From positions 1-64,000 of the forward strand of contig JAKPKY010000065.1 in assembly GCA_029553505.1 (NCBI GenBank): DNA of 64,000 bases, in the 5' to 3' direction. Source of the stretch: Planctomycetota bacterium. Lineage in GTDB: Bacteria; Planctomycetota; Phycisphaerae; SM23-33. Positions 52,071-60,099 of the stretch are shown here, in pieces (within the stretch, counting starts at the first letter, position 1; each line of letters starts with the position of its first letter). The notes beneath the pieces are model-generated. The model worked only from the letters and a program-made list of their open reading frames with translations, did not search any database and was not told the origin of the DNA. Both the position numbers and the translations under genes were made by a program.

Positions 52071-52703
52071 GTGATCACTACGTCAGCCTTGAGAAGAATG
52101 GCGAAAGCCGGCGATGCGGATGCGCAGTTCAGGCTGGGCTATCGGATTGCTTTGGGCAGAAAACGCCCTCGGCCGACTCGTTGGAAGGATTCGATAGCTT
52201 TGTGGCAGAAGGCTGCCGTCCAAGGACATGTTCGTGCTATGTACTTTCTCGCTGTATGCCATGATTGTGGATATGGCGTCCCTCAAGACTACAAACTGGC
52301 CATGAAATGGTACAAGAAGGCAGCTCAGGCCGGGGATGAAGTCGCTCAATACAACCTCTCTCTTAGTTACCGGTTCGGAGAAGGGGTGGCCAAGAGCAAG
52401 CCGAAGATGGTCTATTGGCTGCGAAGATCTGCCCAAGCCGGTTATCCGGATGCGATGCGAAACTTGGGATTCTGCCTGCATGAAGGTTTTGGGACGCCGA
52501 AGGACTACGCGGGAGCAGTGTATTGGTATCGGAGGGCGGCGAAGGCGGGGGACCGCATAGCCCAGTTTAATCTGGGATTGTGCTATCTCGACGGCGATGG
52601 CGTCTCGCGTTCGCGGCGTTGGGCTCGGTACTGGCTAGGGCAGGCAAGCGATAACGGCCATCGAAAAGCTCGCCGCCTTCTCAACAAGATTAAGCAGCGG
52701 TAG
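52071..52703 (+). CDS. Sel1-like repeat protein
   Basis: 210 aa; the GTG at 52071 has GGGAG seven bases upstream. Four to five Sel1 (SLR) repeats are visible, with the A-x-x-x-L-G-x-x-Y-x-x-G-x-G-V pattern (for example AMYFLAVCHDCGYGVPQDY and AMRNLGFCLHEGFGTPKDY), from about residue 15 to 200. SLR solenoids bind other proteins. No signal peptide or membrane helix. It is the last gene of the lower-GC island. The host function is unknown; some immunity proteins and regulators have this fold. Confidence 0.8.
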   Translation: MITTSALRRMAKAGDADAQFRLGYRIALGRKRPRPTRWKDSIALWQKAAVQGHVRAMYFLAVCHDCGYGVPQDYKLAMKWYKKAAQAGDEVAQYNLSLSYRFGEGVAKSKPKMVYWLRRSAQAGYPDAMRNLGFCLHEGFGTPKDYAGAVYWYRRAAKAGDRIAQFNLGLCYLDGDGVSRSRRWARYWLGQASDNGHRKARRLLNKIKQR

Positions 52704-53176
52704 CGCGTGGCTTGTCCACGCGCGGAGGAGAGTGACTCGCAACTCTTTGTTTTCCGCTTTCCGTTTTCAGCTTTTAGCTTCGGCCTTCGGCCTTTCCCCC
52801 CGGCGGCATGCGGTGACCGCTCCCTCACGGTCGCGGCTCTGTAAGAGGTGTCGCGCTCGTCACTCACCACTCTGCACTCTTCACTTCTTCTCCTTCGTGT
52901 CATTCGTGCAATTCGTGGACTGTATTTTTCCGCATGTCCCGGCGACCGCTCCCTCACGGTCGCGGCTCAGTTATCGTATCCGGGAACTGGGGAACACGGA
53001 GCCCGGAATCCCGGCACGCCGTAACTTGCGCCGGGCTTCTGTCTTCCCGGGCTCCTTGTTCCCGAGTTCCGGGTTCCTTTCCCTTAGCGGCTCTAGGCGA
53101 CCCCTCGCTCACGCTCGGGGCTCTGTAAGAGGCGCCGGACTCGCTTCTACATCCCTATTGCCTATTGCCTGCTGCC
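52704..53176. repeat. Dense array of short-period repeats (families B, D, G, H, K)
   Basis: This gap has no gene. In order it holds a GCGTGGC hairpin (52704-52725), a CGCTTTCCGTTTTCAGC arm (52740-52790), K (52811-52860, GACCGCTCCCTCACGGTCGC), a CCACTCTGCACT arm, and B (TTCGTGTCATTCGTGCAATT, 52884-52921). These are followed by K again (52940-52975), D (about 52978-53090, with the GCCGTAACTTGCGCC core), K in a variant form (53098-53145) and a TATTGCCTATTGCCTG arm (53148-53176). The last arm starts right at the stop codon of the FAD dehydrogenase gene. Confidence 0.65.
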
Positions 53177-54616
53177 TCATTCCTTCCCCTCCAGATCAAA
53201 AATCTTCCCGGGGTTGAGGATATTGTTGGGGTCCATCGCGCGCTTGATTGCCCTGGCCATGTCCAGGTACGACTCGCTGACGAACAGCGGCATGTATTTC
53301 TTGCGCTTGTGGCCGATGCCGTGCTCGCCGCTGAGCTTTCCGCCCAGCGAGGCCGTCAGGGCGTACAACTCGGAGAGCACCTTCGGCGCCAGCTCGTTCC
53401 ACTGCGCCTCGGTGGTCTCGGCCGGCGGGCTGATGCGCGTGTGGATGTTCCCGTCGCCGGCGTGTCCGTAGCAGGGGGCGTGCACGCCGTACTTGGCGGC
53501 GAGCCGTCCCACGCCGGTCACCAGTTGCGGGATGGCCGCCGGGGGAACCACCAGGTCCTCGTTGGCCTGGAGCTTCGAGAGCAGCGCGAACGCCTCGGCG
53601 ATGTTGCGGCGCACCTTCCAGATGCGCTCGCTGGTGGTGTAGTTGTCGGCGACATACACTTCCGTCGCCCCGGCCTGGAGGCACAGTTCGCCGATGGCCT
53701 CGTATTCCGTCTCCACCTGCCCGGCGTCGGGCCCGTCGACGGTGATCAGGAGCATCGCGCCGGCCTGCCGGTAGGGGAGGCTCTCGTTGAGGTACTCGCA
53801 GGCGGCCTGGACGCTCGTGCGGTCCATGAACTCGATGGCCGTCGGGATGATTCCGCTGTCGGTCTGGATTTTGGGCACGGCCGCGATGGCCGCCTCCGCC
53901 GTCTCGAACAGCGCCAGCAGGTCCACGTTCGCCTTTGGCAGCGGAAGCAGCTTGAGCGTGATCTTCGTGAACACGCCGAGCGTGCCCTCGCTTCCGACCA
54001 TCAGTCCGATGAAGTTGTACCCGGTGACGTCCTTGAGCAGCTTTCCGCCGAGCTGGACGATCTCGCCGGTGGGGGTGACCATCTCCAGGCCGAGCACGTA
54101 GCGCCCGGTGACGCCGTACTTGACGGCCTTTCCGCCGCCGGCGTTCTCGGCCACGTTCCCGCCGACGTAGCACGTCTCGAGGCTCATGGGGTAGCCCGCG
54201 TAGAACAGCCCGTAGGGGCGGAGGTGCTCGTTGATCTCTGCCGTCACGACGCCCGGCTCGACGACGATCATCAGGTTCTCGCGGTCGAGCTCCACGATGC
54301 GGTTCATCCGGTCGCACAGCAGGACGATTCCGCCGTGGAGCGGCACGGCGCCGCCGGACAGCCCGCTGCCCGCGCCGCGCGGCGTGACGGGAATGCGCTC
54401 GCGGTTGGCGAGCTTGAGGATGGCGGCGATCTGCTCGGCCGAGTCGGGGCGCACGACGGCTTCGGGCATGTGCGCGTAGCGGCGGTCGGGAACCTCGTCG
54501 TGCGAGTAGGGCTCGAGTTTCTCGGCGTCGCCGAAGAGGACGAAGCGGTCTCCGACGATCCGCCTCAACTCGTCGGCGAGGGCGGGCGTCACCGGATTGT
54601 ACGTCGTTTCAACCAT
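53177..54616 (-). CDS. GlcD/LDH-type FAD-binding dehydrogenase
   Basis: 479 aa from the ATG at 54616. The PCMH-type FAD domain has TPRGAGSGLSGGAVPLHGGI (about 78-97), and the C-terminal FAD-linked oxidase domain ends in YGHAGDGNIHTRISP (about 390) and GEHGIGHKRK (about 433), the substrate/metal-site histidines of the D-lactate/glycolate dehydrogenase family. It oxidises a 2-hydroxyacid with FAD. With the nearby etfA/etfB pair it may pass electrons to ETF. It stops just at a short-period repeat. Confidence 0.85.
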   Translation of the reverse strand: MVETTYNPVTPALADELRRIVGDRFVLFGDAEKLEPYSHDEVPDRRYAHMPEAVVRPDSAEQIAAILKLANRERIPVTPRGAGSGLSGGAVPLHGGIVLLCDRMNRIVELDRENLMIVVEPGVVTAEINEHLRPYGLFYAGYPMSLETCYVGGNVAENAGGGKAVKYGVTGRYVLGLEMVTPTGEIVQLGGKLLKDVTGYNFIGLMVGSEGTLGVFTKITLKLLPLPKANVDLLALFETAEAAIAAVPKIQTDSGIIPTAIEFMDRTSVQAACEYLNESLPYRQAGAMLLITVDGPDAGQVETEYEAIGELCLQAGATEVYVADNYTTSERIWKVRRNIAEAFALLSKLQANEDLVVPPAAIPQLVTGVGRLAAKYGVHAPCYGHAGDGNIHTRISPPAETTEAQWNELAPKVLSELYALTASLGGKLSGEHGIGHKRKKYMPLFVSESYLDMARAIKRAMDPNNILNPGKIFDLEGKE

Positions 54617-54674
54617 GGGTTTCCTGCTCCGAAAGAACCTGTCCACGAAGTTCATTGTGTGTTGCGGAAAACTC

Positions 54675-54825
54675 GGTCACTCTTGCTCTGTAGAAAACAT
54701 TTGTTTCCGGGATGGGTGGCACGCTTTGCTCGCAAAGCGTGTTGCCCGAATTTGCCCGGAACACGGCTTGCAAGCAAGCCGTGCCACCCTCTCTTTTTGA
54801 TGTTTTCTACAGAGCAGGTCACTCT
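54675..54825. mobile_element. 133-bp MITE-like element with 17-bp TIRs and 9-bp target duplication
   Basis: The element proper (54684-54816) starts with TGCTCTGTAGAAAACAT and ends with the exact reverse complement ATGTTTTCTACAGAGCA. It is flanked on both sides by GGTCACTCT (54675-54683 and 54817-54825). The interior is a GTGGCACG...CGTGCCAC palindrome related to the element before murG. There is no gene in it. A perfect TIR pair plus an adjacent duplication is the mark of a recent transposition of a non-autonomous element. Confidence 0.85.
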
Positions 54826-54882
54826 CAATCCTCGCACCCTCAAGCTTCGCTTGAGGGTGGCACCCGACGCGAAGCTTCCTTT
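54826..54882. repeat. ACCCTCAAGC-TTC-GCTTGAGGGT hairpin
   Basis: CACCCTCAAGC and GCTTGAGGGTG form a hairpin at 54835-54858, and the sequence continues as GGCACCCGACGCGAAGCTTC. It lies between the MITE-like element and the stop of the GH30 gene. Confidence 0.5.
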
Positions 54883-56190
54883 TCAATCCAGCACGAGCGT
54901 GTTGATGGACTCGGGCGGCAGCGTGAGGGCGAGTTTCCGGCCGGCCGCCTCGAGCATCAGTTCGCGCGGGCCGTCGAACGGATTGCGGACGGCGACGACG
55001 GTCCGGCCTCGCGGGGTTTCGAAGGCGACGGCGTTGCCCGTCCACTGCCCCTCGAGTCCGCGCCGCACCGCGCCCGGCGGGACGAACCGCGAGAAGTGCC
55101 TCATCACGTGGAACTCCGGGTTCCGCGTGACGCGCCGCGTCTTCGGATCGACGGTGATCATGCTGTTCTGCTGCCAACCCCACGTGCTCGCGCCGCGCGG
55201 CGCCAGCACCATGTTCCAGTAGACGTAGGCGTTGGCGCCGTTGGACAGGTAGTGGCGCAGCAGGCTGAAAACGTATCCCGCGTAGGCCCAGGTGTTCCGC
55301 CCGTCGCCGCACTCGTTTTCCGTCTGCATGAGGCGCGCGTCGGGGAAGCTCTCGCGCGTCCGCTGGATCGCGCCCTTGCCCGCCCACTGGAAGCCCACGC
55401 CCGCGACGAACCGCCGGGCAGCCGGGTCGTCCAGGACGGCGTGGACGTAGCCGTCGTAATCGTCGGTGTTCAGCGTGCCCAGCCAGATCTCGCAGTCCAG
55501 CCCGTGGCGGCGGAACGCCGGGCCCAGGCGCCGCGCGATGAATTCCCGCAACTGCGCGCCCGTCCACAGGCAGGAGGGGAACTTCTGGTCGGCCACCGGC
55601 TCGTTCTGCACGTGCACCTGGTCGATGCGGATGCCCTCGCGCGCGTACGCCTGCACGAACTTCACGAAGTACAGGGCATACGCCTCCAGCATCCTGGGCT
55701 CCTGGATCAGCGTCCCATAGTTGTACGCGCGGGGAAACTTCATCCACGTCGGCGGGCTCCAGGGCGAGGCGAACAGCTTCAGGTCCGGCCGGTGCTTCAG
55801 CGCCGCGCGAATGTAGGGAATCAGGCAGCCGCGGTCCCGCTCGATGGAGAACCGCTTCATTTCGTAGTCGCCGTCGTGTTCGTTGTGGCTGTACCACTCG
55901 GCCGCGTAGTCGCTGGCGCCGATGGGCAGGCGGCAGAGGGTGAAGCGGCAGCCGTCGCGCGGGTCGAACAGCGCGCGGAGAACCTGGTCCCGCCGGGTGG
56001 CCGGGAGCGATTGCAACGCGATCCATCCCAGTTCGTTGAAGCACCCGCCGAAGCCCTCGATGGCCTGGTGGCGCGCGTCGGTGACGCGCAGGCCGGCCTT
56101 GCCCGCGCGCCGGGCGGCCTTGGGCGACTTGCGCGTCCAGGGCGACTCCGGCGTGGTGCAGATCCAGAGCGGTTCGCCGCGCGATGTCAT
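54883..56190 (-). CDS. GH30 glycoside hydrolase (glucosylceramidase/xylanase type)
   Basis: 435 aa. The (beta/alpha)8 barrel carries the acid/base in HVQNEPVA (Glu197) and the nucleophile in MQTENECG (Glu291). EGFGGCFNELGW (about 45-56) and SPWSPPTWMKFP (about 142-153) are GH30 signatures. A beta-sandwich C-terminus follows. GH30 enzymes cut beta-glucosides, beta-xylans or beta-1,6-glucans. No clear signal peptide. It sits between the dehydrogenase gene and etfA on the same strand, with repeats on one side. Confidence 0.9.
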   Translation of the reverse strand: MTSRGEPLWICTTPESPWTRKSPKAARRAGKAGLRVTDARHQAIEGFGGCFNELGWIALQSLPATRRDQVLRALFDPRDGCRFTLCRLPIGASDYAAEWYSHNEHDGDYEMKRFSIERDRGCLIPYIRAALKHRPDLKLFASPWSPPTWMKFPRAYNYGTLIQEPRMLEAYALYFVKFVQAYAREGIRIDQVHVQNEPVADQKFPSCLWTGAQLREFIARRLGPAFRRHGLDCEIWLGTLNTDDYDGYVHAVLDDPAARRFVAGVGFQWAGKGAIQRTRESFPDARLMQTENECGDGRNTWAYAGYVFSLLRHYLSNGANAYVYWNMVLAPRGASTWGWQQNSMITVDPKTRRVTRNPEFHVMRHFSRFVPPGAVRRGLEGQWTGNAVAFETPRGRTVVAVRNPFDGPRELMLEAAGRKLALTLPPESINTLVLD

Positions 56191-56235
56191 TTCACGGTCT
56201 CCCTTTTTTCTCGCCGCGTCGCCCAGCGGTAGCGG

Positions 56236-56547
56236 TCAGTCCTGGCGGATCGTGACGTTGATCCTTTTGCTGGGCCGGGGCGCGGCGGAATCGTCTCCCG
56301 AGGCCTGTTGCTGCCGGGCGATCATGCGGCGGAGTTTCCACCGCAGAATCAAGACGGCGGCGGCGCCCAGCACGGCCGCGAACGCCGCCACCCCCAGCGC
56401 GATGGCCAGCAGGATTCCCAGCGCCGGAAGCAGCAGGACGCACAGCAGCGCCCCGCCCGCCAGCGCCGCGACGGCCGAAAGCGCCGCGGCGAACTTCTGC
56501 CCCGGCGTCCGCTCCGGTCCGCCGATCTGGATGAAAATCCGCCTCAA
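56236..56547 (-). CDS. Small unknown membrane protein
   Basis: 103 aa. Two hydrophobic stretches (about 19-45 and 46-68) are followed by a basic and polar tail (LRWKLRRMIARQQQA). The start overlaps the etfA stop by four bases (ATGA). I do not recognise it. The coupling to etfA suggests it is translated with the electron-transfer genes; it could act as a membrane partner. Confidence 0.6.
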   Translation of the reverse strand: MRRIFIQIGGPERTPGQKFAAALSAVAALAGGALLCVLLLPALGILLAIALGVAAFAAVLGAAAVLILRWKLRRMIARQQQASGDDSAAPRPSKRINVTIRQD

Positions 56548-57566
56548 CGTTCCGTCCCTTCGCCGCCGGGCTTGCCTTGCGCCGCGCGGAGCTTCACGGT
56601 CAGCGCCGGCGCCACGTCGAACAGGCTGCCCACGATCCCGACGTCCGCCACGCGGAAGATCTGCGCGTCGGGGTCAGTGTTGACGGCAACGATCGTCTCG
56701 GCCGTCTGCATGCCCGCCAGGTGCTGGATGCTGCCCGAGACGCCCAGCGCGACGTACAGGCGCGGCGTGACGGTCTTGCCCGACAGCCCGATCTGGTGCG
56801 GGTAGCTCAGCCAGCCGCGGTCCACCACGTCGCGCGTCGCGCCGAGGGCGGCGCCCAGGGCGTCGGCGAGCTTCCGCGCGACGGGCAGGTTGTCGGCCTT
56901 CTTGATTCCGCGTCCGACGGCCACCACCGCGTCGGCGTCCTGGAGTCCGTGCTCGTCGGCATTGGGCACGAAGTCCACGCGCCGCACGCGCGACGGGGGC
57001 AGGTCGGCCGGAGCGGCCAGGCGCTCGATTTCCCCAACGCGCCCGGGTGTGCGGTCGGCGGGGCGGGTGCTCCGCGGACGCACCGTCGCCATCTGCGGGC
57101 GGTGGCGCGGCGTCTTGATCGTCGCCAGGATGTTTCCGCCGATGGCGGGGCGGGTCTGGAGCAGGTTGCCCGTCTTTTCCTCGATGTCCAGTTCGGTGCA
57201 GTCGGCCGTCAGACCCGCGTGCGCGAGGATCGCCACGTACGGCATCAGCGTCCGCCCGGTCGTCGTCGCGCCGGCGATGACGATCTCCGGGCGACGGTCC
57301 GCCAGCAGCTTCAGCAGGCACGCGGCGTACGGCTCGATCAGGAAGTGCTCCAGGCGAGGCGATTCCATCGCGATCACGCGGTCCGCGCCGCGCTCAAGGA
57401 GTTCGGCCAGGTCTGCGTCGTCGATGCGGTTTCCGAAGATCACGGCCGCCAGCTCGCACCCGCGCTTGTCCGCCAGCGCCCGCCCGCGCGTCAGAAGCTC
57501 GTGACTGATCCGCTGCACCCGCCCGCCTTGCTGCTCGGCCAGTATCCACACTCCGCTATGTTGCAT
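56544..57566 (-). CDS. etfA: Electron transfer flavoprotein alpha subunit
   Basis: 340 aa. The ATG at 57566 has AGGAG seven bases upstream. An N-terminal ETF domain with VIAGATTTGRTLMPYVA (about 97) and LTADCTELDIE is followed by the FAD domain with VGRGIKKADNLPVARKLADALGA (about 220), WLSYPHQIGLSGKTVTPRLYV (about 249) and VSGSIQHLAGMQ (about 275), the alpha-subunit signature. It accepts electrons from a dehydrogenase. Its partner etfB lies just upstream, with a four-helix-bundle cassette in between. Confidence 0.93.
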   Translation of the reverse strand: MQHSGVWILAEQQGGRVQRISHELLTRGRALADKRGCELAAVIFGNRIDDADLAELLERGADRVIAMESPRLEHFLIEPYAACLLKLLADRRPEIVIAGATTTGRTLMPYVAILAHAGLTADCTELDIEEKTGNLLQTRPAIGGNILATIKTPRHRPQMATVRPRSTRPADRTPGRVGEIERLAAPADLPPSRVRRVDFVPNADEHGLQDADAVVAVGRGIKKADNLPVARKLADALGAALGATRDVVDRGWLSYPHQIGLSGKTVTPRLYVALGVSGSIQHLAGMQTAETIVAVNTDPDAQIFRVADVGIVGSLFDVAPALTVKLRAAQGKPGGEGTER

Positions 57567-57583
57567 CTGCCTCTCCTGACAAC

Positions 57584-58065
57584 CAAATCCGAAATTCGAA
57601 GCACGAAATTCGAAACAAATCCAAAACAGACAAATTCAAAACTCCGGTTGCCCAGTTCTGGTCATTCTGATTTCTGGAGAATGGCCCCGAAGATTTTCAT
57701 CAATTCGGTAGATTCCTGGATCAACGAAAGCCTTTCCTTTTCTACGGAAGATTCCGCCGCCGTATGGACAAGTTTGAGCCAGTACCGGCTTTCTTTGGCC
57801 TCCTTGCGGCAAATCTTGATTCGCATCACAAAATCCTTTTTGCTCAGAGACTCATTCGCCTCAATGTAATTCGCGCCGACCGATCCCGAAGCTCTGATGA
57901 GTTGTCGCCCGTCTTCAATGTTCGCCAGTGTCCGCGGCAATGTTTTGGCGAAGGCCCTGACTTTCCTGGCGAAGAGAAATGTCCGCTCTTCTAAATCATA
58001 CTGGCCGGTGTTTTGGGTTTTGGACATTGGAATTTGTTTCGGATTTCGTATTTCGGATTTCGTGC
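57584..58065 (-). mobile_element. Four-helix-bundle gene cassette between etfB and etfA, with inverted GGATTTCG arms
   Basis: A unit of about 0.48 kb. The left arm (57584-57640) is CAAATCCGAAATTCGAAGCA and further copies of the unit. The right arm (58027-58065) is TTTCGGATTTCGTATTTCGG and onward, the reverse complement of the same unit. The arms are inverted and enclose one gene. The cassette is placed exactly between the etfB stop (58070) and the etfA ribosome site. The repeat at the cysS start belongs to the same arm family. Confidence 0.6.
57662..58027 (-). CDS. Four-helix-bundle protein (S23/IVS type, second copy)
   Basis: 121 aa. The diagnostic stretches are YDLEERTFLFARKVRAFAK (10-28), RASGSVGANYIEANESLSKK (about 45-64) and RIKICRKEAKESRYWLKLV (about 69-87). 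This is a different subgroup from the ruvA-ruvB copy. The start ATG lies at the inner edge of the right repeat arm, so the arm supplies part of the leader. The family is thought to bind RNA or DNA; the activity is unknown. Confidence 0.9.
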   Translation of the reverse strand: MSKTQNTGQYDLEERTFLFARKVRAFAKTLPRTLANIEDGRQLIRASGSVGANYIEANESLSKKDFVMRIKICRKEAKESRYWLKLVHTAAESSVEKERLSLIQESTELMKIFGAILQKSE

Positions 58066-58069
58066 TTTA

Positions 58070-58867
58070 TCAGATGAGTTCCCTGGTCTGGAGGAATTCC
58101 ACCACGCGGTCGGCGGCCAGCGCGACGGACGTCTCGTCGGCGGCGACGAGTTTTTCGCATTTCCGCGCGACGCTGGGGCGGAAGATCTTCACCACCCGCG
58201 TGGGCGAGCCCTCTAGACCCAGCTTGGAAGGCTCCACGTCCAGGTCGCCCATCGTCCACACCGGCACGTCCGCGCGCTTGGCCTTCTGCTTGCCCCGCAG
58301 CGTCGGCAGGCGCGGGTCGGAAATCTCCTTGACCACCGTCAGCACGCAGGGCAGATCCGCCTCGAGCACCTCGTAGCCGTCCTCGACGAGCCGGTGCATG
58401 CGGCATCGCCCGTCGGAAACGGACTCGATGCGGCTGACGTAGCTGACCACCGGAAGCCCGAGGAACGCCGCGATGCCCGGGCCCACCTGCCCCGTGTCGC
58501 CGTCGGTGGCGCGCTCGCCGCAGAGCACGAGGTCGAACTCGCCCAGCCGGCGGACGGCGGCCGAAAGCACGTAACTCGTCGCCCACGTGTCGCTGCCGGC
58601 GAACGCCTTGTCGCTGAGCAGGACGGCCGTGTCGCACCCCATCGCCATCGCCTCGCGGAGCGCGGTCATCGCCTTCGGCGGGCCCATCGACACCGCCGTC
58701 ACCTCGCCCCCGTGGGACTCGCGCAGGCGGATGGCCGCCTCGATGGCGTACAAGTCCAGCGGATTGATGATCGCCTCGACGCCCTCGCGGATCATCGTGC
58801 CCGTCGCCTCGTCCATCCGGACGGCGTTGGTCTCCGGCACCTGCTTGATCGGAACCACGATTCTCAT
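58070..58867 (-). CDS. etfB: Electron transfer flavoprotein beta subunit
   Basis: 265 aa. The ATG at 58867 follows GGGAG with five bases between, and the longer frame to 58921 has no start support. MRIVVPIKQVPETNAVRMD begins the protein, and NPLDLYAIEAAIRLRE (about 35-50), AFAGSDTWATSYVLS and ERATDGDTGQVGPGIAAFLG (about 118-137) are beta-subunit motifs. It binds AMP and, in bifurcating forms, a second FAD. Its stop is five bases from the cassette arm. Confidence 0.93.
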   Translation of the reverse strand: MRIVVPIKQVPETNAVRMDEATGTMIREGVEAIINPLDLYAIEAAIRLRESHGGEVTAVSMGPPKAMTALREAMAMGCDTAVLLSDKAFAGSDTWATSYVLSAAVRRLGEFDLVLCGERATDGDTGQVGPGIAAFLGLPVVSYVSRIESVSDGRCRMHRLVEDGYEVLEADLPCVLTVVKEISDPRLPTLRGKQKAKRADVPVWTMGDLDVEPSKLGLEGSPTRVVKIFRPSVARKCEKLVAADETSVALAADRVVEFLQTRELI

Positions 58868-59012
58868 GCTCGCTCCCTTGGATGCGTGAACCGTTGTTTG
58901 TAGCCGCTGGGTGGGAGGCAATCAAGGCCCTGCCTTTCGCCATTCTTCCGTCAATCTGCTGGTCTGGGAGAAAAATTTTGCTATACTTCCCCGCCTGAGC
59001 AAAGGAGCGATC

Positions 59013-60065
59013 ATGAAGGCTGCGGTTCTGACGGCTACAAGGACGATGGAAATCCGCGATGTGCCCGCCCCGAAGCTGGAGCACGCCGAAGACGTGCTGT
59101 TGCGCGTCGAGACGGTGGGCGTGTGCGGCTCGGACATGCACTACTACCGCGACGGGCGGATCGGCGCGCAGGTGGTCGAGTTCCCGTGGATCGTCGGGCA
59201 CGAGTGCGCCGCGACGGTGCTGAAAACCGGGCAGGCTGTCAAGACCCTGCGCGCGGGCGACCGGGTGGCCGTCGATCCGCTCATCTGGTGCACCACCTGC
59301 GACCAGTGCCGCGTCGGGCGGATCAACACCTGCCGCAAACAGAAATTCCTCGGCTGCCCCGGACAGGCCGCCGGCGCCATGACCGAGCAGATCGTCATGC
59401 CCGCGCGGAGCTGCGTGCCGATTCCCGACTCCATGACGTTCGAGCAGGCGGTGCTCACCGAACCGTTCGCCATCGGGCTGCACGCGGTCAAGCTGGCGGC
59501 GGCGCGGGGGCGCCTGGGCAAGGCCGCCATCCTCGGCGCCGGGCCCATCGGGCTGTGCGTCCTGGCGGCGCTGAAGCACCTTGCGCCCGACTGCCTGGCC
59601 TATGTCACCGAGTTGCTGCCCGAGCGCCGCGCGCTGGCCGACCGCATGGGCGCCGACTGGACCGGCGACGGAACCGACGGCGCTGCCGCCGCCGAGATCG
59701 CCCGACGCGAACCGCTCGGCGTGGACGCCGTCTTCGAGTGCGCCGGAAAGCAGGAAACCATCGACGAGGGCGGCGTCCTGCTCACCCCCGGCGGGGTGAT
59801 GGCCGTCGCGGGGATCCCCGTGGACAGCCGCGTCAGCTTCGACATGAACTTCTACCGCCGCAAGGAACTCTGCATCCAGAACGTCCGCCGCCAGAACGAA
59901 TGCGTGGAAGAGGCCATCGACCTCGTCGCCCGCGGCGAGGTGGACCTTGCCCCCCTGGTGACGCACCGCTTCACGCTCGATCAGTCGCAGGAGGCGTACG
60001 ACCTGGTGGCCGACTACCGCGACGGCGTGGTCAAGGCGATGATCCGTATCGCCTCCGAACCCTGA
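59013..60065 (+). CDS. Zinc-dependent alcohol (polyol) dehydrogenase
   Basis: 350 aa. The ATG at 59013 has AAAGGAG five bases upstream. Catalytic zinc: Cys38 in VGVCGSDMH, His63-Glu64 in GHECAA, and Glu150 in LTEPFAIGLHA. The structural zinc site is CTTCDQCRVGRINTC (Cys93, 96, 99, 107). The Rossmann motif is AAILGAGPIGLCVL (about 168). It resembles sorbitol/xylitol/threonine dehydrogenases and uses NAD(P). It is divergent from etfB, with about 145 bases between. Confidence 0.87.
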   Translation: MKAAVLTATRTMEIRDVPAPKLEHAEDVLLRVETVGVCGSDMHYYRDGRIGAQVVEFPWIVGHECAATVLKTGQAVKTLRAGDRVAVDPLIWCTTCDQCRVGRINTCRKQKFLGCPGQAAGAMTEQIVMPARSCVPIPDSMTFEQAVLTEPFAIGLHAVKLAAARGRLGKAAILGAGPIGLCVLAALKHLAPDCLAYVTELLPERRALADRMGADWTGDGTDGAAAAEIARREPLGVDAVFECAGKQETIDEGGVLLTPGGVMAVAGIPVDSRVSFDMNFYRRKELCIQNVRRQNECVEEAIDLVARGEVDLAPLVTHRFTLDQSQEAYDLVADYRDGVVKAMIRIASEP

Positions 60066-60099
60066 CCGCGCCTACAATGGCGTGGAAAGGGGTGCGGCC

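Noticed and set aside
52704-53176. Possible CRISPR or integron array
   Set aside because: The repeats belong to five different families, mixed in order and orientation, with no regular spacing, integrase or attC-type pattern.
53165-55222. + strand ORF of 685 codons through the FAD dehydrogenase and the MITE-like element
   Set aside because: Antisense to clear catalytic motifs and reads through non-coding repeats.
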